Shown here: positions 42,637-51,598 of the stretch, piece after piece
Position numbering within the stretch: position 1 is the stretch's first letter
How the letters are laid out: every line of letters starts with the position of its first letter
Assembly (NCBI GenBank): GCA_937958695.1
Contig: CALGNK010000013.1
Span: 34,144-98,143 of the forward strand
DNA from: an uncultured bacterium
Lineage (GTDB): Bacteria; DUMJ01
Length of the DNA stretch: 64,000 nucleotides
Reading direction: 5' to 3'
Notes under the pieces: generated by a model
Told to the model about the DNA's origin: nothing
Seen by the model: only the letters and a program-made list of their open reading frames with translations
The model's database searches: none
Program-made: the position numbers and the translations under genes

Positions 42637-44969
42637 GTGATGAAGTTAAGATACCTGAGATCCTTCCTATTCTTCCCTTAAGAGAGACGGTTATCTTCCC
42701 CGCTATGGTTGCCCCTATAGTGGTTGGAAGAGAACGGTCTATAAAGCTCATTGATGAGGTAGCTGTAGGGAATAAGATATTTGGTGTGGTTACTCAAAAA
42801 GATCCTCAGATAGACGAGCCTAATCCCGATCAGGTTTATAATGTTGGAACAGCCTGTGCTATTATACGTATGCTAAAGTTTCCCGATGGAACCACAAGGC
42901 TTCTTGTCCAGGGGATATCAAGGATAAAGATAAATCAATTTATTGAGACTGAACCTTACTTTAAGGCAAATGTAGAACCCATTCAAGAAGTCTATGAACT
43001 TACTATAGAGATACAGGGACTTATGAGGAATGCTTTAGACCTTTTCCAAAAAGTTGTCTCTATGGCTCCATATCTCTCTGAAGAAGCATATATAACCGCT
43101 ATGAATATAAACGAACCAAATAGATTGGCAGACTTCATAGCAGCGAATCTTAATATCTCTACCGCCCAAAAGCAGGAAGTTTTAGAGACTATCGATGTTA
43201 AAGAAAGGCTTCAGAAGGTTACATACTTTTTAAATTCTGAAATACAGATATTAGAGGTGGGAAGGCAGATACAGAGTGAGATAAAGACTGAAATGGATAA
43301 ACGTCAGAGAGAATATATCCTTAGAGAACAGCTTAAGGCGATACAGAAGGAGCTAGGTGAGTTAGACCAACAGACAAAAGAGATAAATGAATTACGTGAA
43401 AAGATAGAGAAGGCAGGTATGCCTGAAGAAGTAAGAAAGGAAGCAGAAAGAGAATTAGATAGACTTTCTCAGATGATGCCTGGAGCAGCAGAGTACACAG
43501 TAAGTAGAACATACTTAGATTGGTTAATAAATCTTCCTTGGTCTAAGTCTACTGAAGATAATCTAGATATAGAAAGGGCAAGACAGATCCTAGATGAAGA
43601 TCAATATGACCTAGAGAAGGTTAAAAACCGTATACTTGAATTTTTATCAGTTAGAAAACTCAAGTCCGACACTCATGGCCCTATCCTTTGTTTTGTAGGC
43701 CCTCCAGGAGTAGGGAAAACCTCTCTAGGTATGTCTATAGCTAGGGCTATGGGTAGAGAATTTGTTAGGATATCCCTAGGTGGAGTTAGAGATGAGGCTG
43801 AGATAAGAGGACATAGAAGGACCTATGTTGGAGCTCTTCCTGGCAGAATAATTCAAGGTATAAGGAAAGCAGGAACAAATAATCCGGTTTTTATGCTTGA
43901 TGAAATAGATAAACTTGGATTAGACTTTAGAGGAGACCCTGCAGCAGCACTATTAGAAGTTTTAGACCCTCAGCAGAATAGTAAATTTGTTGACCACTAT
44001 CTTGATGTTCCATTTGACCTTTCTAAGGTATTCTTTATAACTACTGCCAATATGCTAGATACAATTCCACCTGCTCTCTTAGACAGGATGGAGGTTATCA
44101 CCCTTCCAGGATATACTGAGTATGAAAAGTTAGAGATTGCCAAAAAATATCTTATCCCTAGGCAGATATTAGAGAATGGGTTAAAGCCAGAGATAGTTAA
44201 TTTTGAAGAGTCTTCTATAAAGAAGATAATAAGAGAGTATACTCGAGAAGCTGGGGTTAGAAATTTAGAGAGAGAAATTGGTTCTGTTTTGAGAAAGATA
44301 GCTCAGAAGGTAGCGCAGGGAGAGACGGGACCTTTTACAATTACCGAAACTGAGGTGGAGAAATACTTAGGTATATCGAGGTACAGATTTGGACTTGCTG
44401 GTGAAAAGGATGAAATCGGGGTAGCAACTGGTCTTGCCTGGACAGAGTCTGGTGGAGACATACTGTTTATTGAGGTAGCATTAGTCCCTGGTAAGGGTAA
44501 CCTTATACTAACAGGTAAGCTTGGTGAGGTTATGCAGGAATCAGCTAGAGCTGCACTTACCTATGTAAGATCGAAGTCAGGAGAATGGGAAATAGAGAGC
44601 AACTTCTTCGATAAGTGGGATATACATATCCATGTCCCTGCTGGTGCTATTCCTAAAGATGGTCCCTCTGCTGGAGTTACTATGGCTACTGCTTTAGCTT
44701 CTGCAATAAGAAGGATTCCGGTGAGAAAGGATATAGGCATGACAGGTGAAATAACGATAAGGGGAAAGATCTTGCCTGTGGGAGGAATAAGGGAGAAGGT
44801 TTTAGCAGCTCACAGGGCAGGATTAAAGACCGTTATGCTTCCTAGAGAAAATCAGAGGGATTTGGAAGAAGTTCCTCAGATAGTAAAGGATGATATAGAG
44901 TTTATTTTTATCGAGCATGCTGATGAGGCTATTAATCAAGCACTTCTTATTCCAGAGTTAGTAAAATAA
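42633..44969 (+). CDS. lon: ATP-dependent protease Lon (LonA)
   Basis: 778 residues, LonA layout: N-terminal substrate domain ([27 protein letters not shown]), a coiled-coil-rich middle ([18 protein letters not shown]), AAA+ module with Walker [12 protein letters not shown] and Walker [13 protein letters not shown], and a C-terminal Ser-Lys protease with [15 protein letters not shown] (Ser679) and [11 protein letters not shown] (Lys722). The catalytic residue numbers coincide with E. coli Lon. Cytoplasmic quality-control protease; coupled to hsp20 by an ATGA overlap, which suggests coordinated stress expression. tkt starts 16 nt downstream. Confidence 0.97.
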   Translation: MSDEVKIPEILPILPLRETVIFPAMVAPIVVGRERSIKLIDEVAVGNKIFGVVTQKDPQIDEPNPDQVYNVGTACAIIRMLKFPDGTTRLLVQGISRIKINQFIETEPYFKANVEPIQEVYELTIEIQGLMRNALDLFQKVVSMAPYLSEEAYITAMNINEPNRLADFIAANLNISTAQKQEVLETIDVKERLQKVTYFLNSEIQILEVGRQIQSEIKTEMDKRQREYILREQLKAIQKELGELDQQTKEINELREKIEKAGMPEEVRKEAERELDRLSQMMPGAAEYTVSRTYLDWLINLPWSKSTEDNLDIERARQILDEDQYDLEKVKNRILEFLSVRKLKSDTHGPILCFVGPPGVGKTSLGMSIARAMGREFVRISLGGVRDEAEIRGHRRTYVGALPGRIIQGIRKAGTNNPVFMLDEIDKLGLDFRGDPAAALLEVLDPQQNSKFVDHYLDVPFDLSKVFFITTANMLDTIPPALLDRMEVITLPGYTEYEKLEIAKKYLIPRQILENGLKPEIVNFEESSIKKIIREYTREAGVRNLEREIGSVLRKIAQKVAQGETGPFTITETEVEKYLGISRYRFGLAGEKDEIGVATGLAWTESGGDILFIEVALVPGKGNLILTGKLGEVMQESARAALTYVRSKSGEWEIESNFFDKWDIHIHVPAGAIPKDGPSAGVTMATALASAIRRIPVRKDIGMTGEITIRGKILPVGGIREKVLAAHRAGLKTVMLPRENQRDLEEVPQIVKDDIEFIFIEHADEAINQALLIPELVK

Positions 44970-44985
44970 TTTAGGAGGTTTTTTG

Positions 44986-46896
44986 ATGAATAGATTTAAC
45001 AAAGAGGCTCTAACATCTGAAGAGCTTAGACAACTTGAAAGATTGGGGGTACTTTGTAGAGGGGATATCCTTAAGATGACTACGCTAGCCAGACAGGGTC
45101 ATCCAGGCGGTTCTATGTCTTCTATCGATATATACATAGTTCTTTATTCTTTTGCTAACGTCAACCAAAAGGACCCGTACAATCCGAATAGAGATAGAAT
45201 TGTTATAAGCCATGGTCATACCTCACCTGGAGTTTATTCCGTTTTAGGAAGATTTGGCTTTGTAGACCTTGATAAGGCTATAGCCCATTTTAGACAGGCA
45301 GGTAGTATATTTGAGGGTCATATGGAAAGAACTGTTCCTGGATTAGAATGGACTACTGGAAATCTTGGGCAAGGTCTATCTGCAGGTTGCGGTTTTGCTA
45401 TCGCTGGAAAGGTTAAAAAGTTAGACTCCCACACCTTTGTGGTTATGGGTGACGGAGAACAGCAAAAGGGACAATTATCAGAGGCTAGGCGTTTTGCAGT
45501 AAAGTATAACCTTCCTATTACAGCAGTCATAGATAATAATGGATTACAGATAAGTGGTACTAACAGGTCTGTTATGCCCCAGGATATAAAGGCGGATTAT
45601 CTCTCTGATGGATGGGAGGTCCTTGAAATAGACGGGCATAACTATCAAGAGATATACCAGGCTATAAGATATACCTTAAGAAGAAATAAACCTGTAGTTA
45701 TTATTGCTCGTACCGTAATGGGAAAGGGTGTCTCTTTTATGGAAAATAAAGAAATTTACCACGGTAAGGCTCTTACCATGGATGAGTATAAGAGAGCTAT
45801 GGAAGAACTTGGTCTTGATGATGATTTGGATGAGTATAAAAGGCTTAGAGATGCATTTGAACCAGAGACTCATAAATTCCCACCCAATGAACCTGTAAAC
45901 ATAGATACTGGTTCTCCCTTTACCTATAAGCCAGGAGACAAAATAGATAATAGAAGTGCCTTTGGTAATGCCTTAAAAGACCTAGGAGAGAGAAATAATG
46001 ATGGGAGACATACCCCAATTGTAGTTTTTGACTGTGATCTTGCCAGTTCTGTAAAGACTGACGGTTTTAGTAAAGTCTCCCCCGATCATTTCTTCCAGGT
46101 TGGTATACAGGAGCATAATGCTGCTACTATTGCTGGAGCGGTTTCTACCCAAGGAGTTATAAGTTTTTTTGCTGATTTTGGAGTCTTTGGTGTTGATGAG
46201 ACTTATAATCAGCATAGACTTAACAGCATAAATAACACAAACCTAAAACTTATTACTACGCACTGTGGCTTAGATGTTGGTTCAGACGGGAAGACACATC
46301 AGTGCATAGATTATGTAGGGGTTATGAGAAATCTGTTTGACTTTAAAGTTATAGTCCCAGCAGATCCTAATCAAACAGATATCGTTATAAGGTATATAGC
46401 TAAGGTAGAAGGTAACTTTTTGGTTGCTATGGGAAGGTCAGTAATACCAATAATAACAGATGAGTCTGGGAAACCTTTCTATGATGCTAATTACGAGTTT
46501 GAATATGGAAAGGCGGATCTTTTAAGAGATGGCAAAGATGGAGCTATTATTACAATGGGAACAATGGTATATAGGGCTCTCAAAGCTTGGGAAATTCTAA
46601 AATCTAAGGGAATCTCTGTGAAAGTAATAAATGTATCTTGTCCATTAGCTTTGGATAGAACGATGCTTAGAGAGGCATGTAATACAGGTTTAGTGGTTAC
46701 ATACGAAGATCACAATGTTAATACCGGATTGGGCTCTATTGTAGCATCTACTATAGGGGAAGAGGGAATAAAAGTCAAACTTATAAAACTTGGAGTAACA
46801 TGTTATGGAGCCTCTGGAGAATCTGAAGAACTATTTAAGATGTACGGGTTAGACGCTGAAAGCTTGGTGAAAGTGATAGAAGAGGCTATAGGATAA
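44986..46896 (+). CDS. tkt: Transketolase
   Basis: TPP-dependent ketol transfer in the pentose phosphate pathway. 636 residues, a full-length enzyme: ARQGHPGGSMSSIDIY, SHGHTSPGVYSVLG, TPP motif VMGDGEQQKGQLSEARRFA ... IDNNGLQ, the middle domain with GIQEHNAATIAGAV (TPP-activating Glu), HCGLDVGSDGKTHQ, and the C-terminal domain. AGGAGGT is 7 nt before ATG 44986; a TTG at 44983 is too close to be preferred. A 13-bp terminator hairpin follows. Confidence 0.95.
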   Translation: MNRFNKEALTSEELRQLERLGVLCRGDILKMTTLARQGHPGGSMSSIDIYIVLYSFANVNQKDPYNPNRDRIVISHGHTSPGVYSVLGRFGFVDLDKAIAHFRQAGSIFEGHMERTVPGLEWTTGNLGQGLSAGCGFAIAGKVKKLDSHTFVVMGDGEQQKGQLSEARRFAVKYNLPITAVIDNNGLQISGTNRSVMPQDIKADYLSDGWEVLEIDGHNYQEIYQAIRYTLRRNKPVVIIARTVMGKGVSFMENKEIYHGKALTMDEYKRAMEELGLDDDLDEYKRLRDAFEPETHKFPPNEPVNIDTGSPFTYKPGDKIDNRSAFGNALKDLGERNNDGRHTPIVVFDCDLASSVKTDGFSKVSPDHFFQVGIQEHNAATIAGAVSTQGVISFFADFGVFGVDETYNQHRLNSINNTNLKLITTHCGLDVGSDGKTHQCIDYVGVMRNLFDFKVIVPADPNQTDIVIRYIAKVEGNFLVAMGRSVIPIITDESGKPFYDANYEFEYGKADLLRDGKDGAIITMGTMVYRALKAWEILKSKGISVKVINVSCPLALDRTMLREACNTGLVVTYEDHNVNTGLGSIVASTIGEEGIKVKLIKLGVTCYGASGESEELFKMYGLDAESLVKVIEEAIG

Positions 46897-46902
46897 AGAT
46901 TG

Positions 46903-46931
46903 TAGGTGGCGTATAAAATATACGCCACCTA
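46903..46931. terminator. Bidirectional terminator between tkt and the aldolase-like gene
   Basis: Perfect 13-bp stem TAGGTGGCGTATA/TATACGCCACCTA with a 3-nt loop. The stop codon of the convergent gene (46929-46931) is inside the stem. Confidence 0.8.
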
Positions 46932-47702
46932 ATTCTCTACCTCTTGTAATAATTCTTTGACTATTTGTTTTAACTTTTCTCTTCCTTTTATAGTAATAGT
47001 TAGTATATCTAATGATTCGATATTAACAAGTTTTTTATATGTTTCTTTAACTAACAAAGGCAGATCTTTTTCTATACAAACCTTGGATATGTCAAAATCT
47101 TTTAATTTTTTTAAATCTTTTATAGACATATCAGAGGTCTTACGAAGCGAGAGAGGAATCTTTAATATCTTTCTTATATTTACAAGTTTTTCAGCGTCAA
47201 TAAAAGATTTTATACCTATCTCTAAAACATCTATTCCTGTGTCAGCTATAAATGATGTAGCTAAGTCTAGAAATGTTGAATAAGTATTATCTATAGGGGT
47301 TATCTTCCCCTCTACAGAGATACCTGCAGCCTTTGCAAATTCAGTCACAGTATATGTTAGCTTGACATTTTCTTCGTAGGGTAGATTTGATCCATCGATC
47401 ATTACCGATGTAAAGCCGATGCTCATAGCTCTCCATGCATCTTTTAGGTCTATTGCTTTATCTAGATGAAGCACTACAGGAGTATTACAATAGTCTGCAA
47501 GGGATCTATAGACACCTACTATACTTCTTCCCCTCAAAAGACTTAAGATTTCTGGAGTGCAGGCAACGATAACAGGAGCATTTAATTCGTATCCTGCTTC
47601 GATTATTCCAACTATGTCTTCTAATGATTGTATATTAAATTGTAATATCAATTTATGCTCTATGTATGCCTTAGCGAGTACATCTCTAAGTGTTGCTTCC
47701 AT
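46929..47702 (-). CDS. Class II aldolase homologue lacking zinc ligands (probable non-canonical enzyme)
   Basis: 257 residues, TIM-barrel protein of the fructose/tagatose-bisphosphate aldolase class II family, shorter than the 280-310 usual. The frame NIQSLEDIVGIIEAGYELNAPVIVACTPEILSLL and GFTSVMIDGSNLPYEENV match GatY/KbaY/FBA. Catalytic positions are changed: the HLDHG motif is HLDKA, so a zinc His is Lys; the VEAELG motif reads VEGKIT; the GTxHG His segment reads EIGIKSF; and the LHGGSG segment is SLRKTSDM. Standard metal-dependent aldolase chemistry is thus unlikely. It sits between tkt and pyrB, overlapping pyrB by 17 nt. Confidence 0.75.
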   Translation of the reverse strand: MEATLRDVLAKAYIEHKLILQFNIQSLEDIVGIIEAGYELNAPVIVACTPEILSLLRGRSIVGVYRSLADYCNTPVVLHLDKAIDLKDAWRAMSIGFTSVMIDGSNLPYEENVKLTYTVTEFAKAAGISVEGKITPIDNTYSTFLDLATSFIADTGIDVLEIGIKSFIDAEKLVNIRKILKIPLSLRKTSDMSIKDLKKLKDFDISKVCIEKDLPLLVKETYKKLVNIESLDILTITIKGREKLKQIVKELLQEVEN

Positions 47703-48609
47703 CCCTTGTCTCTTTTAGTAGACTTAATATGGCCATTCTGATAAACACACCATTTGTTACCTGTCTTTCTACCAAGGATAACTCTGAGTACAGTATATCT
47801 TCAGTCATCTCTATCCCTACATTTACTGGTCCTGGATGCAAGATTATTAAGTCAGGTTTAGCTCTATTAACCCTTTCTCTGTTAATCTGATATCTCCTTA
47901 TATACTCTTCTACTGATATGCGCATCTTTTCCATTCTTTCCCTTTGAATCCTGAGACCCATAAGGATATCCGTATCCTCTATAACATTATCGAGAGAATA
48001 ACTTATTTCAACTCCAAGTTTTTCAAACTCTCTAGGGAGGAACTCTGGTGGCCCTACAAGTATTACCTCTGCTCCAAGCTTCTTTAAGAGCCATATATTA
48101 GACCTGGCTACTCTGCTGTGCAGTATATCCCCAACAATGACTACTCGTTTACCCTCGATTTCCCCTCTTGCTTCTATCATAGTCATTGCATCTAGAAGTG
48201 CCTGAGTTGGATGCCCTCTTGTTCCATCTCCGGCATTTATTATTGATGCTGAAACCCTTTCCGCTATCTGATAGGGAAATCCAGATTCCCTATGTCTTAT
48301 GACAAAGTAATTTATCCCCATAGCTTGGAGGGTCCTGACCGTATTTAAAGCGGACTCCCCTTTAACTAGGCTACTTCCGGTAGTATCCATAGATACCACC
48401 ATAGCTCCAAGCTTCCTTCCTGCAATCTCAAAAGAATTCTTAGTTCTAGTGCTAGGTTCGAAGAATAACAGAGAGATAGCTTCACCAGTAAGAGAAAGAC
48501 TTTTGAGCCCACCCTCTTTAAACCTAAAAGCGGTGTCTATTATTAGTAGTATCTCTTCCTTTGTAAGGAGGTCTGTATCTAACAGATCCTTACTTCTCAA
48601 TCTTCCCAT
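47686..48609 (-). CDS. pyrB: Aspartate carbamoyltransferase catalytic subunit
   Basis: Condenses carbamoyl phosphate and aspartate in pyrimidine synthesis. 307 residues: carbamoyl-phosphate motif FFEPSTRTKNSFEIAGRKLG near residues 51-70, the STRT loop, VIRHRESGFPYQIAE, NAGDGTRGHPTQALLDAMTM (aspartate/CP site), GLRIQRERM and HPGPVNVGIEM. The gene is preceded by a PyrR-type RNA element and a Shine-Dalgarno-sequestering hairpin. No pyrI or pyrC follows in this window. Confidence 0.96.
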   Translation of the reverse strand: MGRLRSKDLLDTDLLTKEEILLIIDTAFRFKEGGLKSLSLTGEAISLLFFEPSTRTKNSFEIAGRKLGAMVVSMDTTGSSLVKGESALNTVRTLQAMGINYFVIRHRESGFPYQIAERVSASIINAGDGTRGHPTQALLDAMTMIEARGEIEGKRVVIVGDILHSRVARSNIWLLKKLGAEVILVGPPEFLPREFEKLGVEISYSLDNVIEDTDILMGLRIQRERMEKMRISVEEYIRRYQINRERVNRAKPDLIILHPGPVNVGIEMTEDILYSELSLVERQVTNGVFIRMAILSLLKETRDGSNT

Positions 48610-48612
48610 GAT

Positions 48613-48641
48613 GGATCACCTCACCTTTCTTGGGGCGATCC
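48613..48641 (-). promoter_or_regulatory. Shine-Dalgarno sequestering hairpin of pyrB
   Basis: On the minus strand GGATCGCC (48641-48634) pairs with GGTGATCC (48620-48613), 8 bp with one G-T. The 3' arm covers the end of the pyrB Shine-Dalgarno site AGGTGAGGTGA (48626-48616), 3 nt before the ATG. Confidence 0.6.
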
Positions 48642-48648
48642 GGCAAAA

Positions 48649-48679
48649 CCTTTTCGGACTCACCGGACCGATTAAAAGG
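48649..48679 (-). promoter_or_regulatory. PyrR-binding RNA element in the pyrB leader
   Basis: Minus-strand RNA: stem CCTTTT/AAAAGG enclosing CGGTCCGGTGAGTCCG, matching the PyrR consensus with its UCCNGNGAG loop as I know it. It lies at the very 5' end of the predicted transcript. Its CGGTCCGG can alternatively pair with CCGGATCG (48643-48636) downstream. Confidence 0.75.
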
Positions 48680-48687
48680 TCAAAGGT

Positions 48688-48716
48688 ATAATATCAGAAA
48701 ACAGAATGAAAGTCAA
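48688..48716 (-). promoter_or_regulatory. pyrB promoter
   Basis: Minus strand TTGACT (48716-48711), 17-nt spacer, TATTAT (48693-48688). The predicted start near 48681 places the PyrR element at once at the mRNA 5' end. Confidence 0.7.
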
Positions 48717-48776
48717 ACAAGTAAAATTTTGTGTTAAAATACAGTCTAAATACATTAAAAAGGAGGTCATAGTAAG

Positions 48777-49808
48777 ATGTTAGCTGCAGTTCTGGAAGAT
48801 GTAGGGCGTATGGTATTAAAAGAACTTCCTAAGCCTACCATAAAGAAATATGAAGTGCTAGTTAGGGTAAAGGCTTGTGGCATATGTCAAACAGATTATT
48901 CTGCATATACTGGTAGAAGAACCAATTGGACTCCTCCAATAATACTTGGACATGAGATTTCTGGAATAATAGAAGAGGTTGGAGAGGAAGTCAAAGGTTG
49001 GAATCCGGGAGATGAAGTAGTTTTAAGTCCTGTTATCTCTTGTGGAGAATGTGATAACTGTAGATTAGGTCTTGAGCACTATTGTAGAAATGGTAAGGTT
49101 ATCGGTGGAGAAGGACAAAAGGTTGTTCTCCCTGGTGGATTTGCAGAGTATGTAGCAGTTCCTACAAGTGTTTTATATAAAAAGCCTAAGAATGTCTCTT
49201 TTGATTCAGCAGCACTTACTGAGCCTTTAGCTGGATCTTATAAAGGGATGATAGAATATTCAAACCTTAGATTAGGAGAAGATGTTGTTATTATAGGTGC
49301 TGGAGCTATGGGACTTTTACTCCTCGAACTTGCAGTGGCAGGTGGAGCCGGGAATACCATAGTTATAGATGTGGTGGATGAAAGGTTAGAAAAGGCTAAA
49401 GAACTTGGAGCAACTCATACAATAAACTCTAAAATTATTAATCCAAAAGAGGCTGTGTATGATATCATTCCTAACGGACCAGATATAGTCTTTGAAGCTG
49501 CAGGCGTATTGGAAGCTGCTAAATTGGCATTTGAATTAACTAGACGAGGAACCAGAATAAATATGTTTGGTGTTATTATCCCTGGTACTATCCCGATTTC
49601 TCCTGCTGAAATTCATTTTAACGAGACTAGAGTTGACGCATCATTCTCTGTTAATCCTAGGGTTATGACCAAAGTGATATCTCTTTTAGAAAAAAGAAAA
49701 GTAGACCCTGGTAAAATAATCACTCATAAATTTCCTCTTACAGAGATAGATAAGGCATTGTTAGCGATGGAACTTCCTGAGAGGATAAAAGTAGTAATAA
49801 ACCCTTAA
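48777..49808 (+). CDS. Zinc-dependent medium-chain alcohol/polyol dehydrogenase
   Basis: 343 residues, MDR family. Catalytic zinc ligands in ACGICQTD and LGHEISG, structural zinc cluster in CGECDNCRLGLEHYC, NAD-binding VVIIGAGAMGLLLLELAVAGGA and acidic VIDVVDERLEKAKELGATHTI (Asp after the second strand suggests NAD rather than NADP). It resembles sorbitol, threonine and galactitol dehydrogenases; substrate unknown. AGGAGGTC precedes the ATG at about 9 nt. It stands alone, flanked by the pyrB promoter region and an 11-bp terminator. Confidence 0.92.
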   Translation: MLAAVLEDVGRMVLKELPKPTIKKYEVLVRVKACGICQTDYSAYTGRRTNWTPPIILGHEISGIIEEVGEEVKGWNPGDEVVLSPVISCGECDNCRLGLEHYCRNGKVIGGEGQKVVLPGGFAEYVAVPTSVLYKKPKNVSFDSAALTEPLAGSYKGMIEYSNLRLGEDVVIIGAGAMGLLLLELAVAGGAGNTIVIDVVDERLEKAKELGATHTINSKIINPKEAVYDIIPNGPDIVFEAAGVLEAAKLAFELTRRGTRINMFGVIIPGTIPISPAEIHFNETRVDASFSVNPRVMTKVISLLEKRKVDPGKIITHKFPLTEIDKALLAMELPERIKVVINP

Positions 49809-49813
49809 AAAAT

Positions 49814-49838
49814 TATAGAGCCCCGAGGGGGCTCTATA
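49814..49838 (+). terminator. Terminator after the alcohol dehydrogenase
   Basis: Perfect 11-bp stem TATAGAGCCCC/GGGGCTCTATA with a 3-nt GAG loop, beginning 6 nt after the stop codon. No T-run follows, but the A-rich 5' side is present. Confidence 0.65.
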
Positions 49839-49975
49839 GGGAGGTGGGTTATGAGAGGTTACCTGGTGTTGGTGTCTTTCGACACTTACAGTATAAAATT
49901 ATATTGTTAAGAAAATATTAAGAACTTTTTAACCTTTTGTTAAGGTTTTAGAATGGATAAAGTTTCCGATTTTAC

Positions 49976-50004
49976 TTGACTTAAGACTATTTTAAGGTTA
50001 AAAT
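49976..50004 (+). promoter_or_regulatory. Promoter of the leuD-leuB-cimA-pheA operon
   Basis: TTGACT (49976-49981), 17-nt spacer, TAAAAT (49999-50004), giving a leader of only about 25 nt, too short for a T-box or leader-peptide attenuator. Upstream bases 49839-49975 hold AT-rich inverted repeats (AACCTT/AAGGTT) but no gene I trust. Confidence 0.6.
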
Positions 50005-50034
50005 TCACAGCAATATAATCCTTGGAGGTTAGTA

Positions 50035-50529
50035 ATGATTGGGAAGGCTTGGAAATTTGGAGATAATATAGATACAGATGTTATTATACCTGCTAGATAC
50101 TTGGTAACTCAAGATATGTTAGAGCTGGGTAAGCATTGTATGGAGGGAATAGCACCTGATTTCTCTTCTAGGGTCTCTAAAGGAGATATTATTGTAGCTG
50201 GAAGAAATTTTGGTTGTGGAAGTTCAAGAGAGCATGCTCCTCTTGCAATCTTAGGGGCAGGAATAAGTGCAGTAATAGCGATAAGTTTTGCTAGGATATT
50301 TTTTAGGAATAGTATAAATGTAGGATTACCAGTTCTTATATGCAAAGATGTGGTCGAAGAATGCGAAGAAGGTGACCTTTTAGAGATAGACTTGGAATCT
50401 GGAAGGATATATAACAAGAGTAAAGATAAAGAGTATAAATCAGAATCTTATCCTCCTCAGCTTATGGATATTATTAAAAGCGGAGGACTTACAAATTACA
50501 CTAGAAGGAGATTAGGTATCAATGTTTAA
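50035..50529 (+). CDS. leuD: 3-isopropylmalate/citramalate isomerase small subunit
   Basis: 164 residues of the short archaeal/thermophile-type small subunit. [17 protein letters not shown] at the start, the swivel-domain motif [17 protein letters not shown], and [17 protein letters not shown] are family hallmarks. With the large iron-sulfur subunit LeuC it isomerises isopropylmalate in leucine synthesis and citramalate in the isoleucine branch. LeuC is not upstream or downstream here, so it must be encoded elsewhere. GGAGG lies 7-8 nt before ATG. Overlaps leuB by 8 nt. Confidence 0.95.
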   Translation: MIGKAWKFGDNIDTDVIIPARYLVTQDMLELGKHCMEGIAPDFSSRVSKGDIIVAGRNFGCGSSREHAPLAILGAGISAVIAISFARIFFRNSINVGLPVLICKDVVEECEEGDLLEIDLESGRIYNKSKDKEYKSESYPPQLMDIIKSGGLTNYTRRRLGINV

Positions 50530-51598
50530 GATGGCTGTTCTTTCAGGAGACGGAATTGGTCCAGAGGTTGTTAATGAAGGGGTTAAACTACTTAAAGCCT
50601 TAGATAGAGAATTAAATCTTGACCTTGTTTTTGAAGAGGCACTTATTGGAGGTATAGCGGTAGATAAATATGGATTACCACTTCCTAATGAAACATTAGA
50701 TATTGTATTAAATTCAGATGCAGTCCTCCTTGGTGCTGTTGGTGGGCCTAAATGGGATAATATAGAGGTATCTAAAAGACCAGAGCAGGCGCTTTTAGCG
50801 TTGAGGAAGAATCTCGGTGTCTTTGCAAATATAAGGCCAGTAAAATCTATGAAACCACTTCTTTCTGCCTCTCCTATAAAATCAGAGATTGTAGATGGAG
50901 TAGATCTTATTATCCTTAGGGAACTTACAGGTGGTATATATTTTGGTGAACCTAAATATAGAGATGGAGAAAAGGCTATTGATACACTAGTGTATCATAG
51001 ATATGAGATAGAACGTATAGCTGATATAGCATTTAATCTTTCTCTTTCTAGAAGGAAGAAGGTTACCTCTGTTGATAAAGCAAATATATTGGAAAGTTCT
51101 AGGCTTTGGAGAGAGGTTGTAAATGAGAAGGCAAAAGAGTATCCTCAGGTTACAGTAGAACATCTGTATGTAGATAACTGTGCTATGCAACTAATAAGAA
51201 GACCAAGAGATTTTGATGTAGTTCTTACAGAGAATATGTTTGGCGATATTTTAAGTGATGAGGCAGGAGCCATTCTTGGTTCTTTAGGTATGTTGCCATC
51301 TGCTAGTATTGGAGAAAAGTATGCACTTTACGAACCTATCCATGGTTCTGCCCCTGATATAGCTGGGAAAGGTATAGCTAATCCTCTTGCTACTATACTT
51401 ACCATTGCATTATTCTTGAGATACTCGTTAAAAAGAGAAACATTGGCTCGTATTGTTGAAGATTCGGTAGAAGAGGTTCTTAAAGAAGGGTATCATACAC
51501 CCGATATAAATATAGAGGGAGAAGTTGTTAATACAACAAAGATGGGAGACCTTGTTGTGAGTAAGGTCTTAAGTAAATTGGAGGATGATAGGAAATGA
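50522..51598 (+). CDS. leuB: 3-isopropylmalate dehydrogenase
   Basis: Oxidative decarboxylase of leucine synthesis, and of the citramalate-derived intermediate for isoleucine. 358 residues: VLSGDGIGPEVVNEGVKLL, AVGGPKW, LRKNLGVFANIRPVK, ELTGGIYFGEP (LeuB-specific, contrasted with isocitrate dehydrogenase), VDKANILESSRLWREV, NMFGDILSDEAGAILGSLGMLPSAS and YEPIHGSAPDIAGK are intact. Overlaps cimA by 4 nt (ATGA). Confidence 0.97.
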   Translation: MFKMAVLSGDGIGPEVVNEGVKLLKALDRELNLDLVFEEALIGGIAVDKYGLPLPNETLDIVLNSDAVLLGAVGGPKWDNIEVSKRPEQALLALRKNLGVFANIRPVKSMKPLLSASPIKSEIVDGVDLIILRELTGGIYFGEPKYRDGEKAIDTLVYHRYEIERIADIAFNLSLSRRKKVTSVDKANILESSRLWREVVNEKAKEYPQVTVEHLYVDNCAMQLIRRPRDFDVVLTENMFGDILSDEAGAILGSLGMLPSASIGEKYALYEPIHGSAPDIAGKGIANPLATILTIALFLRYSLKRETLARIVEDSVEEVLKEGYHTPDINIEGEVVNTTKMGDLVVSKVLSKLEDDRK

